DNA of 34,245 bases from MGBC114844 sp910585855. GTDB lineage: Bacteria > Bacillota > Clostridia > Lachnospirales > Lachnospiraceae. Below, in pieces: positions 1-8,264 of this stretch (its first letter is position 1; every line of letters starts with the position of its first letter). The notes under the pieces are model-generated. The model saw nothing but the letters and a program-made list of their open reading frames with translations. It made no database searches and was not told the DNA's origin. The stretch spans positions 1-34,245 of the forward strand of contig CBFFYP010000053.1 of the NCBI GenBank assembly GCA_965646165.1, read 5' to 3'. The position numbers were made by a program, and so were the translations under genes.

Positions 1-467
1 TTCCAAAGTCACTGCAGGCTGCCCACCGTTTTCGAATCTGGCTGTTTCTTGACCCCGGAACAAAAAAAGAATGGTGTCTAAACTTTGCGGAAAACTTGTT
101 CTGTAATAAAATATAATTTCTGCCGCTATTCCACTGACAGCCAGAGGCGGTTGGCTTCTGTTCTTTGCCTGCGACTTCGGAGAACGGTTAGAAAGTCTTG
201 GGCTTCTGTGGAACTATCTAGAATTTTTTGCATATCCTGCTTCTATGCAGGGTATGCAAAAAAAGGGGCGTGCTTAGCCGGGGGATAGGGAAGAGAATGT
301 TTTTTGGATGGTAAAATCCTTCCTTACACCCGGTTCGTTTCGGCTGCTATGAGGGCGAATTGCGCCCCGGTTCGTTCGGTTGGATGAACCGAAATCAGAA
401 GCCCTAGACTTTCTTACCGTTTGGAGCGGAGCAGGCGAAGAACAGAAGCCAACCGCCTCTTGCGTCC
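1..467 (-). mobile_element. Family B paired element, left part cut by window edge (B1)
   Basis: This is the minus-strand counterpart of the complete pair at 20871-21622. Bases 1 to about 46 are the inner end of one unit. A spacer of about 90 bp follows and is shared with 21195-21290. A complete unit occupies 138-467. In that unit 143-172 pairs with 431-460 over 30 positions, with one G-T wobble, and pairing continues inward (about 183-207 with 404-428), so the hairpin stem exceeds 55 bp. Inside is a hairpin at 224-263 flanked by T and A runs, then the conserved GGGGCGTG and GGGCGAATTGCGCCCC segments. The outer end reads TGCGTCC, a variant of GGCGTCC. No transposase or credible protein is encoded; the short open frames here are by-products of the repeat. 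Confidence 0.8.
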
Positions 468-533
468 GGTGAAAGAAACTCTTTTCTAGCATCCTATTTT
501 CAAAAGTTTAATTAAAGGAAATTTTTTTTGTAC

Positions 534-562
534 TTGACAAAGAAATCATTCTAGACTATGAT
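534..562 (+). promoter_or_regulatory. Sigma-A type promoter of the proS leader
   Basis: TTGACA (534-539) and TATGAT (557-562) are separated by 17 bp, and transcription would start just upstream of the T-box leader. It lies only about 67 bp beyond the end of element B1, so it appears to be host-owned rather than supplied by the repeat. Confidence 0.8.
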
Positions 563-569
563 GGAAAAA

Positions 570-850
570 TAAAATTGACGTTGAAAAGGGATAGTATAAA
601 ACAGGAATGTTTGCAGAGAAGGAGTCGTTTGGTGTAAGATTCTAACAGGAGTGTTTTAGAACCTGCCTTGGAGTTCTGTATGAAAGTGCAGCGCAGATCC
701 GGCGTTATCGGGTAAAGTGAGAGAATGAAGATTGGCAGATTGTTATTTTTATAGAAAGAGTTTGCCGATATTTCGTTAAATAGGGTGGTACCGCCGAGCT
801 TTCGGTCCCTGTGGAGTTTTGCAGGAACAGAAGGCTTTTTGTTTTTGCAA
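570..850 (+). promoter_or_regulatory. T-box leader upstream of proS
   Basis: The T-box sequence GGGTGGTACCGCC is at 783-795, and a GCAGAGA-type stem I segment sits near 613. A terminator hairpin follows: AGCTTTCGGTCCCTG pairs approximately with CAGGAAC/AGAAGGCT and runs into a T-rich tract near 838-848. T-box leaders bind uncharged tRNA and allow read-through when its amino acid is scarce; with proS downstream the expected ligand is tRNA-Pro. A CCT triplet in GAACCTGCC (about 660-668) is a plausible specifier codon, but I have not folded stem I to confirm it. Confidence 0.88.
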
Positions 851-898
851 AAGTTTTGGAGATTGATAAAATATAATAGGATTTTGGAGGAGGAAATT

Positions 899-2335
899 AT
901 GGCACAGGAAAAGAAATTGGTAGAAGCAATTACTTCAATGGAAGAGGATTTTGCCCAGTGGTATACGGATGTGGTGAAAAAAGCGGAATTAATTGAGTAT
1001 TCCAGTGTGCGGGGCTGTATGATTTTAAGACCGAATGGATATGCCATTTGGGAAAATATTCAGAAACAGTTAGATGCCAGATTTAAAGAAACAGGTGTGG
1101 AAAATGTCTATATGCCGATGTTTATTCCAGAGAGTCTGCTGCAAAAGGAGAAAGATCATGTAGAGGGATTTGCACCAGAGGTTGCATGGGTAACTGCTGG
1201 CGGCGGGCAGCAGCTGCAGGAGAGGCTTTGTGTCAGACCGACTTCAGAAACACTGTTTTGTGATCTGTATGCTAATATTGTACATTCTTATCGGGATTTG
1301 CCAAAATTGTATAATCAGTGGTGTTCTGTAGTGCGCTGGGAAAAGACGACCAGACCGTTTTTAAGAAGTATGGAGTTTTTGTGGCAAGAGGGGCATACCG
1401 CACATGCTACGACAGAAGAAGCAGAAGAGAGAACAAAGCAGATGTTAAATGTCTATGCTGATTTTTGTGAAGAAGTGCTGGCAATTCCTATGATAAAAGG
1501 ACGAAAGACAGAGAAAGAAAAGTTTGCCGGTGCAGAGGCAACTTATACGATTGAAGCGATGATGCATGATGGAAAAGCACTGCAGTCTGGAACCAGTCAT
1601 AATTTCGGAGATGGATTTGCAAAGGCGTTTGGGATTCAGTATACAGATAAGGATAATCAGTTAAAATATGTACATCAGACTTCTTGGGGAATGTCTACTC
1701 GTATTATTGGAGCAATTATTATGGTACATGGAGATAATAGTGGATTGGTGCTTCCGCCAAAGGTTGCTCCGACACAGGTTATGGTAATTCCGATTGCACA
1801 GCATAAGGAAGGGGTTTTGGATAAGGCATATAGTCTTCGGGATCGATTGTCTGCTAAATATCGGGTAAAGGTAGATGACAGCGAAAAAAGTCCGGGCTGG
1901 AAGTTTAGCGAGCAGGAGATGCGCGGAATTCCGGTTCGAATTGAGATTGGACCAAAGGATATAGAAGCAAATCAGGCAGTCGTGGTACGTCGGGATACTA
2001 GAGAAAAAATTGTGGTATCTTTGGAGGAATTGGAAAGCAGAGTGGGTGAGATTTTAGATACGATGCAAAAGGAGATGCTTGAACGTGCAAGGGTGCATCG
2101 GGATGCGCATACTACTACAGCAGAAACTTATGAAGAGTTTCAGGATGCAGTTGCCAATAAGCCGGGATTTATTAAGGCAATGTGGTGTGGAGAGGAAGCA
2201 TGTGAAAATAAGATTAAGGAAGATACAACTGCTACTTCCCGCTGTATGCCGTTTGAACAAGAGGAGATTGGGAAAACATGTGTATGTTGTGGAAAACCAG
2301 CTAAAGTTATGGTATATTGGGGAAAGGCATATTGA
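899..2335 (+). CDS. proS: Prolyl-tRNA synthetase, short type-3 form
   Basis: The 478-aa product charges tRNA-Pro with proline in the cytoplasm. Class II synthetase motifs are visible: motif 2 around VVRWE...FLWQEGHTAH (residues ~145-170) and motif 3 around GMSTRIIGAI (~263). The protein is too short for the editing insertion of the long bacterial form. It has a C-terminal cysteine-containing zinc-type region (CVCCGKP) and ends in Tyr (YWGKAY), both features of the archaeal/eukaryotic-like ProRS class found in many Clostridia. The start at 899 is preceded by AGGAGGAAATT; an open frame further upstream runs through the T-box terminator and is not coding. Expression should be set by the T-box leader. 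A hairpin terminator follows at 2386. Confidence 0.97.
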   Translation: MAQEKKLVEAITSMEEDFAQWYTDVVKKAELIEYSSVRGCMILRPNGYAIWENIQKQLDARFKETGVENVYMPMFIPESLLQKEKDHVEGFAPEVAWVTAGGGQQLQERLCVRPTSETLFCDLYANIVHSYRDLPKLYNQWCSVVRWEKTTRPFLRSMEFLWQEGHTAHATTEEAEERTKQMLNVYADFCEEVLAIPMIKGRKTEKEKFAGAEATYTIEAMMHDGKALQSGTSHNFGDGFAKAFGIQYTDKDNQLKYVHQTSWGMSTRIIGAIIMVHGDNSGLVLPPKVAPTQVMVIPIAQHKEGVLDKAYSLRDRLSAKYRVKVDDSEKSPGWKFSEQEMRGIPVRIEIGPKDIEANQAVVVRRDTREKIVVSLEELESRVGEILDTMQKEMLERARVHRDAHTTTAETYEEFQDAVANKPGFIKAMWCGEEACENKIKEDTTATSRCMPFEQEEIGKTCVCCGKPAKVMVYWGKAY

Positions 2336-2385
2336 TGGTATGTTTGGAATAATTTTTGAACTTAAATAGTATTTTTATTTTGTCT

Positions 2386-2438
2386 GCCGACATGGAAATG
2401 TGTACTTTAGCATAGGAAATGTCGGCTTTGCTTTTTTG
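2386..2438 (+). terminator. Terminator after proS
   Basis: GCCGACAT (2386-2393) pairs with ATGTCGGC (2419-2426), followed by TTTGCTTTTTTG. The position just after the proS stop fits an intrinsic terminator. Confidence 0.8.
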
Positions 2439-2446
2439 TTTATATT

Positions 2447-2516
2447 AAGCGTCGAAAAGATTGACGCTTAGTATAATAATATACACACAGCCGCACGGCA
2501 AATCTTTTTGCCGTGC
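2447..2516 (+). promoter_or_regulatory. Two hairpins in the leader of cca
   Basis: AAGCGTC (2447-2453) pairs with GACGCTT (2463-2469). GCACGGCAAA (2493-2502) pairs perfectly with TTTGCCGTGC (2507-2516) around a TCTT loop. The second hairpin ends 30 bp before the cca start and has no clean T-run, so it may affect the leader RNA rather than terminate. Role unknown. Confidence 0.45.
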
Positions 2517-2545
2517 AGTATAAATATAGAAATGGGGAATGGAAG

Positions 2546-3823
2546 ATGAATCAGATTAGACTGCCAAAGGATGTGTCGTTTATCATAAAAGAATTAAATA
2601 AGGCAGGTTATGAGGCTTATGCAGTAGGAGGATGTGTACGTGATATACTTTTAGATCGAGAACCAAAGGATTGGGATATTACAACTTGTGCATCACCGTT
2701 AGAGGTGAAGAAACTTTTTCGAAGGACGATTGATACTGGACTGCAGCATGGAACGGTTACGGTAATGCTGCATCGGGTGGGATATGAGGTAACAACTTAT
2801 CGGATTGACGGGGAATATCAGGACGGACGCCATCCGAAAGAGGTTGTTTTTACAAAAAGTTTAACAGAGGATTTGAAACGCCGGGATTTTACCATTAATG
2901 CAATGGCGTATAACGAGGAAAGTGGAATAGTGGATCAATTTAACGGAATACAGGATTTGGAAAAAAAAGTAATTCGCTGTGTGGGAGATGCAAGGGAACG
3001 TTTTGGGGAAGATGCTTTGCGTATGCTTCGTGCCGTGCGGTTTGCTGCACAGTTAGGGTTTATGATTGAAGAAAAGACAGAGGAAGCGATTGTATATTTG
3101 GCAAATACATTGGAAAAAGTCAGTCGGGAACGAATTCAGGTGGAATTGAGCAAACTGCTGCTTTCTAAACATCCAGAGTGGATAAAAAAAGTATATCAAA
3201 TCGGACTTTCTCCTTATGCACTCCCTAATACAGAGGAATTTTGCAAAAAAGAAGTGCAGAATAAAGTAGTTCGAATGTTAAACTATCTTCCGGCTGATTC
3301 GATTTTACGCTGGGCGGGTTTTTTATCATTTTATACCAAGGCAAGTGAGGGAGAGCGGGTGTTAAAAGGCTTGAAATTTGATAATCATACAGTGGAATAT
3401 GTTTCAAAACTGATACAATATTTGCCGCAGCAGGCAGAACCAGAAGAAAAAAAGATTCGTTATGCACTTTATGAAATGGGAAAGGAGATTTATTCACTTT
3501 ATCTTATATTAAAAAAGGCAGAACTTCTGGCAGAAAAAGAAGAAGCAGAAGGGGAGAAAAAAAGAGAGTTTTGCTTAAAAGAAAAACAACTGGAAGAAAC
3601 AGAGTATCTCTATCACAAAATAATAGAAAGAGGAGATTGTATTTCTTTAAAAATGTTAGCAGTATCGGGGAAAGATTTGATGGCAGAGGGAATTCCGGCT
3701 GGAAAAGAGATAGGAGGATTATTGAATCAACTGCTCTGTCGAGTGTTGGATGAGCCGACTGAAAATGAAAAAGAGAAACTGCTTATAGTTCTTGCAGAAA
3801 TGCGTAAAAGATATTTTAATTAA
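2546..3823 (+). CDS. cca: CCA-adding tRNA nucleotidyltransferase
   Basis: The 425-aa product builds or repairs the 3' CCA end of tRNAs from CTP and ATP. The N-terminal class II nucleotidyltransferase head shows VGGCVRD (~27-33) and the metal-binding DxD in KDWDITT (~42-48). RRDFTINAMAYN (~112-123) and the neck motif GDARERFGEDALRMLRAVRF (~150-170) follow. The C-terminal body is helical and charged, as in the family. I chose ATG 2546 because the in-frame GTG at 2513 lies inside a leader hairpin. An 11-codon longer protein is possible but less likely. The gene appears to be transcribed separately from proS. Confidence 0.95.
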   Translation: MNQIRLPKDVSFIIKELNKAGYEAYAVGGCVRDILLDREPKDWDITTCASPLEVKKLFRRTIDTGLQHGTVTVMLHRVGYEVTTYRIDGEYQDGRHPKEVVFTKSLTEDLKRRDFTINAMAYNEESGIVDQFNGIQDLEKKVIRCVGDARERFGEDALRMLRAVRFAAQLGFMIEEKTEEAIVYLANTLEKVSRERIQVELSKLLLSKHPEWIKKVYQIGLSPYALPNTEEFCKKEVQNKVVRMLNYLPADSILRWAGFLSFYTKASEGERVLKGLKFDNHTVEYVSKLIQYLPQQAEPEEKKIRYALYEMGKEIYSLYLILKKAELLAEKEEAEGEKKREFCLKEKQLEETEYLYHKIIERGDCISLKMLAVSGKDLMAEGIPAGKEIGGLLNQLLCRVLDEPTENEKEKLLIVLAEMRKRYFN

Positions 3824-3923
3824 AATTGTACATAGTCTTAGAGTAAAATTCATAAGATGAAAGGACAGGAGGTTCTATTGCTATAGTAGTTTGGTTAAAA
3901 ATAAGTTTTATGGAGGGGTAATA

Positions 3924-4928
3924 GTGGGAAATGAGAAACTGACAGCAGTATATGATCAATATGAATGGAAGATTACAAAGAGTATACGGACAAGAGGAGC
4001 AATTCTTTGTGAAACAGAGGAAGGGGTGAAGCTGTTAAAGGAGTTTCGAGGATCTTTAGGACGTTTGGAACTGGAAGATAAGGTGTTGAACCTTTTATCG
4101 GAAGAAGGAATCAGTACAGATACTTATGTAAGAAACAAAAATGGGCAAATTTTAACGCTGGACAGTGATGGGACTGGCTATGTATTAAAAAACTGGTTTG
4201 ATGGAAGAGAGTGCGATGTAAAAAATGCACAGGAGATATTGGCAGCCGTAAGGAGTTTAGCAAGACTTCATAAGGGACTGCTGCGGATTTCTTCTAAAAT
4301 TACAAGGGATGTTTCACAGGAAGAAGAACCAGATTTGCGGGAAGAGCTGTTTCATCACCAAAAGGAATTAAAACGAGCCCGTTCTTTTGTGCGGAACAGA
4401 CGGAAAAAAAGTGAGTTTGAATATGCGATTTTAAAAGATTTTGAGCATTTTTATATGCAGGGGGAAAATGCATTAGAATTGCTGCAGAAATCAGATTATG
4501 AGCGGCGTAAGAAAGAGGCAAAAGAGAAAGGGATTTTTTGCCATGGAAATTATAATCAGCACAATATTATGGTAAGTATGCGCCGGATGAGTATTGTAAA
4601 CTTTGAACATATGAACCACAATTTTCAGGTAATGGATTTTTATTTGTTTTTAAGAAAAATTATGGAAAAGTGCAACTGGGAGCGGCATTTGGGATTTGCT
4701 ATGTTAGAAGAATATGAAAGAGAGAGAAAGTTAGAAGAGGGGGAGCGGGCAATTCTATTTGCGATGTTGTCCTATCCTGAAAAGTTTTGGAAGATTGTAA
4801 ATCATTATTATAATGGAAATAAAGCGTGGATTTCACAAAAAGATGTTGATAAGCTGACAAATGTGATTCATCAGGAAGAGGAGAAACAGCAGTTTTTGTC
4901 GGAGATGCGGGGAAAGCAGAAGGAATAA
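3924..4928 (+). CDS. CotS-family spore coat protein, kinase fold
   Basis: The 334-aa protein resembles the CotS/CotI/YsxE group, spore-coat proteins with an aminoglycoside-phosphotransferase-like fold. The C-lobe shows CHGNYNQHNIM (~209-219) where kinases of this fold have HGDxxxxN, so the usual catalytic Asp is Asn. Farther on, IVNFEHMN stands where the metal-binding D of the IDF/WE motif normally lies. Both changes suggest weak or absent phosphotransfer and a structural role. The start is GTG 3924, preceded by GGAGGGGTAATA; an upstream in-frame TTG (3891) has no comparable ribosome binding site. Expression during sporulation is expected from the family; I see no clear sporulation sigma site. 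The gene ends 56 bp before element B2. Confidence 0.85.
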   Translation: MGNEKLTAVYDQYEWKITKSIRTRGAILCETEEGVKLLKEFRGSLGRLELEDKVLNLLSEEGISTDTYVRNKNGQILTLDSDGTGYVLKNWFDGRECDVKNAQEILAAVRSLARLHKGLLRISSKITRDVSQEEEPDLREELFHHQKELKRARSFVRNRRKKSEFEYAILKDFEHFYMQGENALELLQKSDYERRKKEAKEKGIFCHGNYNQHNIMVSMRRMSIVNFEHMNHNFQVMDFYLFLRKIMEKCNWERHLGFAMLEEYERERKLEEGERAILFAMLSYPEKFWKIVNHYYNGNKAWISQKDVDKLTNVIHQEEEKQQFLSEMRGKQKE

Positions 4929-5498
4929 GGGGGTGGGGGTTAAGTGTCTGTTTCGTATCTTGGTATATATTGATTTTTTTCCAAGAGGACGCCAGATGCA
5001 AAAACCCTAGGCAGACTGCTGTTCCGGTTTCCAAAAAGTAAGAAGTTCTAGACTTCTGCATTTTAGCATATCCAGCCGGACAGACCGGGGCGCAATTCGC
5101 CCTTATGGCAGTCAAAATGTTACGGGCGTACCAAAGGGTGTGGGCTGCTGTAATAAAATGGCTTCTCTTTTATACGGGCTAAGCACGCCCCTTTTTTTGC
5201 ATACCCTGCATGGAAGCAGGATATGCAAAAAATCTTAGGTTTTCTGGCAGAAGTCAAGAACTTCTAACTTTTTTCCAAAGTCACTGCAGTCTGCCTAGGG
5301 TTTTTGCATCTGGCTGTTTCTTGACTCCTGAAAAGGCAAAAAAAGAATGAGATCGAGTGATGAAATGGGATTTGAAAAGTTAGTGTTTATGCGGACTTTC
5401 GCTCAATGATGCGAAGTGTTCAGTTTCGGATATTTGTATTACTATTGATTGTATTTTTCTTTGAAAATCTTGTTCTGTTCTAGTTTGGCGAGAAGTGG

Positions 5499-5504
5499 TA
5501 TAAT
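5499..5504 (+). promoter_or_regulatory. Probable -10 box for the cargo CDS
   Basis: TATAAT lies 52 bp before the start codon of the cargo gene. The -35 region is weak. It sits inside the element, so the cargo would carry its own promoter. Confidence 0.5.
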
Positions 5505-5555
5505 TAAATAAAAAGTCAAATATATAAATCAGTGTTAGTCTAAGAGGCGATTTGT

Positions 5556-6095
5556 ATGAAATTAAATAAAAAAAGTGGTATATTTCGGTTAGAGCATGAA
5601 GTAATCACACAATGCGGCATATCGAAAGAGCGTTTTCGTAAAGTGAGTGGAAGCCAGTGGGAAAATATATACCAGAAGATTGCAGAAAAATATGCAGATA
5701 AAACAAAAATATGGAAAAACGGTCTGCATTGGGCTAATACGAATGGTTATAGTCCTAAAAGTATGAAAAAACTTCTTGGGTGTTATGTGGTTGATTATTC
5801 AACATGGTTTTATTTTTTGCCTCAAATTATAAAAGAAGAGAATAAAATGGTTTACTTTCTAATCGACAGGGGGAGCGATTGGTATGAGGGAGAAGAATTT
5901 TGGATATTTGAAAGTTATGTATCTGAGTTAGTAAAAGCCCTTGATTTACTAAATCATACGTCTTTTTTAGACAATGGCTGGTTAGATTATTATATTATTT
6001 CAAAAAAATATCAATGGCTTATTGGTTTCAATCATCACAATATAATTTCATGCATTGGAGAGGGATTAAATCTTGACTGCTTCAAAAATCGATAA
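5556..6095 (+). CDS. Unknown 179-aa cargo protein, possibly immunity-like
   Basis: A soluble, aromatic-rich protein with no signal peptide or membrane segment. Recognisable stretches are WFYFLPQIIKEENKMVYFLI (~80-100), EGEEFWIFESYVSELVKAL (~107-125) and LDYYIISKKYQWLIGFNHHN (~143-162). The pattern recalls small DUF6756-like/immunity-type proteins found near polymorphic toxins, but this is recognition by eye and not firm. The start is ATG 5556 after AAGAGGCGATTTGT. The last codons may be frameshifted: in the +1 frame, from about 6073 to the stop at 6145-6147, the translation continues plausibly as ASKIDNFVFKEAAGREIIIF. It is the only gene inside the B2 pair and is more AT-rich than its neighbours. 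Confidence 0.65.
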   Translation: MKLNKKSGIFRLEHEVITQCGISKERFRKVSGSQWENIYQKIAEKYADKTKIWKNGLHWANTNGYSPKSMKKLLGCYVVDYSTWFYFLPQIIKEENKMVYFLIDRGSDWYEGEEFWIFESYVSELVKALDLLNHTSFLDNGWLDYYIISKKYQWLIGFNHHNIISCIGEGLNLDCFKNR

Positions 6096-6725
6096 TTTTG
6101 TTTTCAAAGAAGCGGCAGGACGAGAAATTATTATCTTTAAGGAGTAGCAATATGAATAACCTACAAAAAGATACTATTTTAACATTGCTGAAAACGGATA
6201 AAATGAACAATAATTATACAAATAATTATTGGTTCTCATATAAAGACTATATAGACATGTGTGTTGTTTTTTCTTTTTTTTGTTTCGGGGTCGAGAAACA
6301 GCCAGATGCGGAAACCTTGGGCAGCCTGCAGTGACTTTGGAAAAAAGTTAGAAGTCCTTGACTTCTGCCAGAAAACCTAAGATTTTTTGCATATCCTGCT
6401 TTCATGCAGGGTATGCAAAAAAAGGGGCGTGTTTAGCCCGGATGAAAGGGAAGCTGTTTTGCTGTGGTAGATTGGATCTTTTGGTATGCCTGGTTTGTTT
6501 AGGCTGCCATGAGGGCGAATTGTGCCCCGGTCTGTCCGGTTGGATGTGCTGGGATGCAGAAGTCTTAGAACTTCTTGCTTTTTGGAAAGCGGAACAGCAG
6601 GCTGCCCAAGGTTTCCGCATCTGGCGTCCTCTATCTGGAAAATTTTCTTATAACATCGATTCATTATCAAATTTTCAAAGACTTATGAAAGCAAAAAGAC
6701 TAAAAAGTAGACGTAGATAAAAAAG

Positions 6726-6736
6726 TATGATATAAT
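6726..6736 (+). promoter_or_regulatory. Extended -10 promoter of the PEGA gene
   Basis: TATGATATAATG contains TGA-TATAAT (TATAAT at 6731-6736), an extended -10 about 73 bp before the lipoprotein start. It lies about 100 bp outside the end of element B2. Confidence 0.6.
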
Positions 6737-6808
6737 GCTGAAAGGGAAACGTTATTTTTAAAAGTAAGAAGAAATTCGGGGATGTAAAGGACAGGAGAAA
6801 AAGAACGA

Positions 6809-8245
6809 ATGTGGATACAAAACAAGTCTATTTTTATAAGGCTGGCAGAAGTATTGCTGGCGTTGGTTTTGGTATTGGGAATAAGTGGATGTGCAGGTAA
6901 GTTTCCGTTTCTTTCCGATAATGTGGAGTCTACAGAAAAAACAACAGTATTGGAAGAAACCAGCAGTATCAGTGAAAATTTAAAAATGTCTGGTGTAGTG
7001 ACTGCACTGGATACAGAAACAAAAAATGTTACAGTACGAAATATGGATACTCGTGAGATAACATCATTTGTCTATAGTACCAGCACCATGGTGCAGAATA
7101 AATATGGGGACGGGATTTCCATGGCACAGGTGCGAATCGGAGAGTTAGTGGATTTAGAGTATGACAGAACAAGCGGAAAAGTAAAGGAAGTAACGATTTC
7201 ACCGGATGCATGGGAGTTAAATAGTATTACGCAGTTTACAATGGATAGAACCAATAAAACAATACAAACAGGTTCTCATCTCTATCAATATGACAGCAGT
7301 ATTGCGATTGTAAGTGACGGTGCGCTGATTGAGCCGATTGAAATCAGTGATCAGGATGAATTGACGATAAAAGGACGAGGCACAATGGCATATTCTATTA
7401 TTGTAACAAAAGGACATGGATATGTCAGTTTAGAAAATGAAGAGCATTTTTTAGGGGGAACTTTAACAATCGGTAAAATTGTTAAGCCGATTACAGCAAA
7501 TATGCTGGTAGTTGTGCCGGAAGGAGATTATACTTTAGAGGTGGAACAGGGGAAAACCAAAGGACGAAAGCAGATTCGAGTGGAAAAAAACGAGGAATTA
7601 GCAGTTGATATTCAATCTTTTGTAGCAGAAGCAAGGCAGATTGGAACGGTAAATTTTAAAATTGATCCAGAACAGGCCAAATTATATGTTAATGGAAAAG
7701 AAATAAATCATAAAGAGGTAGCTCCATTTGATTATGGAACATATGCCGTTCGGGTAGAAGCGGAAGGGTATGTGCCGTTTTCTGAAAAATATGAAGTAAA
7801 AACTTCCTATCAGGAAAAAACGATTGTATTAGAAGCAGAAGAAGGAGAAAGCAGTGCAGCGGAAACGGAAGAAACTTCCAGCGAAAATCAACAGACATCT
7901 GAGCCGGGAACAGTTGTTGTAACGCTTCCTCCGACAGAGGTTTCTTCCTCTGGCGAAACCACTGCAGAGAGCAGTACAACAGAGAAAGAAACGATAGGTT
8001 CACCAGGTTCTATTTCATCGGGAGATGTTTCCGCATATAAGATACATATTATGGAACCGTCACAGACAGAAGTATATTTTGATGGTGATTATATTGGAAT
8101 TTCACCAGTTACCTTGACAAAAGTAAGTGGTGAACATACGATTATTCTTAAAAAAGACGGGTATGTCACAAAGACTTATACCGTTAATATAACCAGCGAC
8201 CAAATAGATTCCTACTATAGTTTTCCGGCGCTGGCAACAAACTAA
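6809..8245 (+). CDS. PEGA-domain lipoprotein
   Basis: The 478-aa precursor has a lipoprotein signal: a basic start, a hydrophobic run (residues ~12-25) and the lipobox GISGC with Cys near 28, so it should be anchored on the outer face of the membrane. A Glu/Ser/Thr-rich linker follows, then a beta-rich middle region. Two PEGA-type repeats are recognisable: one at ~270-345 (YVNGKEI...PFDYGTYAVRVEAEGYVPF) and one at the C-terminus, ~410-475 (YFDGDYIGISPVTL...GEHTIILKKDGYV). A Ser/Thr/Glu-rich linker (~346-405) separates them. PEGA domains are surface modules presumed to bind other envelope components; no enzymatic motif is seen. The gene is 19 bp upstream of the phosphoglucomutase gene, probably in the same transcript. 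Confidence 0.88.
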   Translation: MWIQNKSIFIRLAEVLLALVLVLGISGCAGKFPFLSDNVESTEKTTVLEETSSISENLKMSGVVTALDTETKNVTVRNMDTREITSFVYSTSTMVQNKYGDGISMAQVRIGELVDLEYDRTSGKVKEVTISPDAWELNSITQFTMDRTNKTIQTGSHLYQYDSSIAIVSDGALIEPIEISDQDELTIKGRGTMAYSIIVTKGHGYVSLENEEHFLGGTLTIGKIVKPITANMLVVVPEGDYTLEVEQGKTKGRKQIRVEKNEELAVDIQSFVAEARQIGTVNFKIDPEQAKLYVNGKEINHKEVAPFDYGTYAVRVEAEGYVPFSEKYEVKTSYQEKTIVLEAEEGESSAAETEETSSENQQTSEPGTVVVTLPPTEVSSSGETTAESSTTEKETIGSPGSISSGDVSAYKIHIMEPSQTEVYFDGDYIGISPVTLTKVSGEHTIILKKDGYVTKTYTVNITSDQIDSYYSFPALATN

Positions 8246-8264
8246 TTCAGGAGGTAAAAAGAAC

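Larger units (their letters stand above)
4984..6632. mobile_element. Family B inverted pair carrying cargo (B2)
   Basis: Two inverted B units form the ends: 4984-5317 and about 6294-6632. The outer termini are perfect 16-bp inverted repeats: AGAGGACGCCAGATGC (4984-4999) and its complement (6617-6632). In the left unit 4994-5019 pairs perfectly with 5286-5311 (26 bp). In the right unit 6304-6329 pairs perfectly with 6597-6622 (26 bp). The two stems differ in sequence. Between the units lies about 980 bp of AT-rich DNA with a promoter-like site and one 179-aa CDS, in the place where other B pairs have a spacer of about 95 bp. I see no transposase and no clear target-site duplication. The 'mobile' label is inferred from dispersion and end structure. 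Confidence 0.75.

Noticed and set aside
1..500. Small proteins encoded in the B elements (for example 67-102 codons with FAYPA or KKGACLA-like stretches)
   Set aside because: They come from the structured repeat itself, occur on both strands, have no ribosome binding sites, and change with stem sequence rather than codon position.
2079..2369. 96-codon frame overlapping the end of proS
   Set aside because: It lies almost wholly within the clear proS reading frame and has no ribosome binding site or recognisable domain.
4984..6632. Ordinary composite transposon with insertion-sequence ends
   Set aside because: The end units encode no transposase and consist of large hairpins; I also found no clear target-site duplication at either end.
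6098..6720. Two small genes of 78 and 120 codons after the cargo CDS
   Set aside because: Both frames run into or through the right B2 unit, and similar frames appear in every B copy as a by-product of the repeat.
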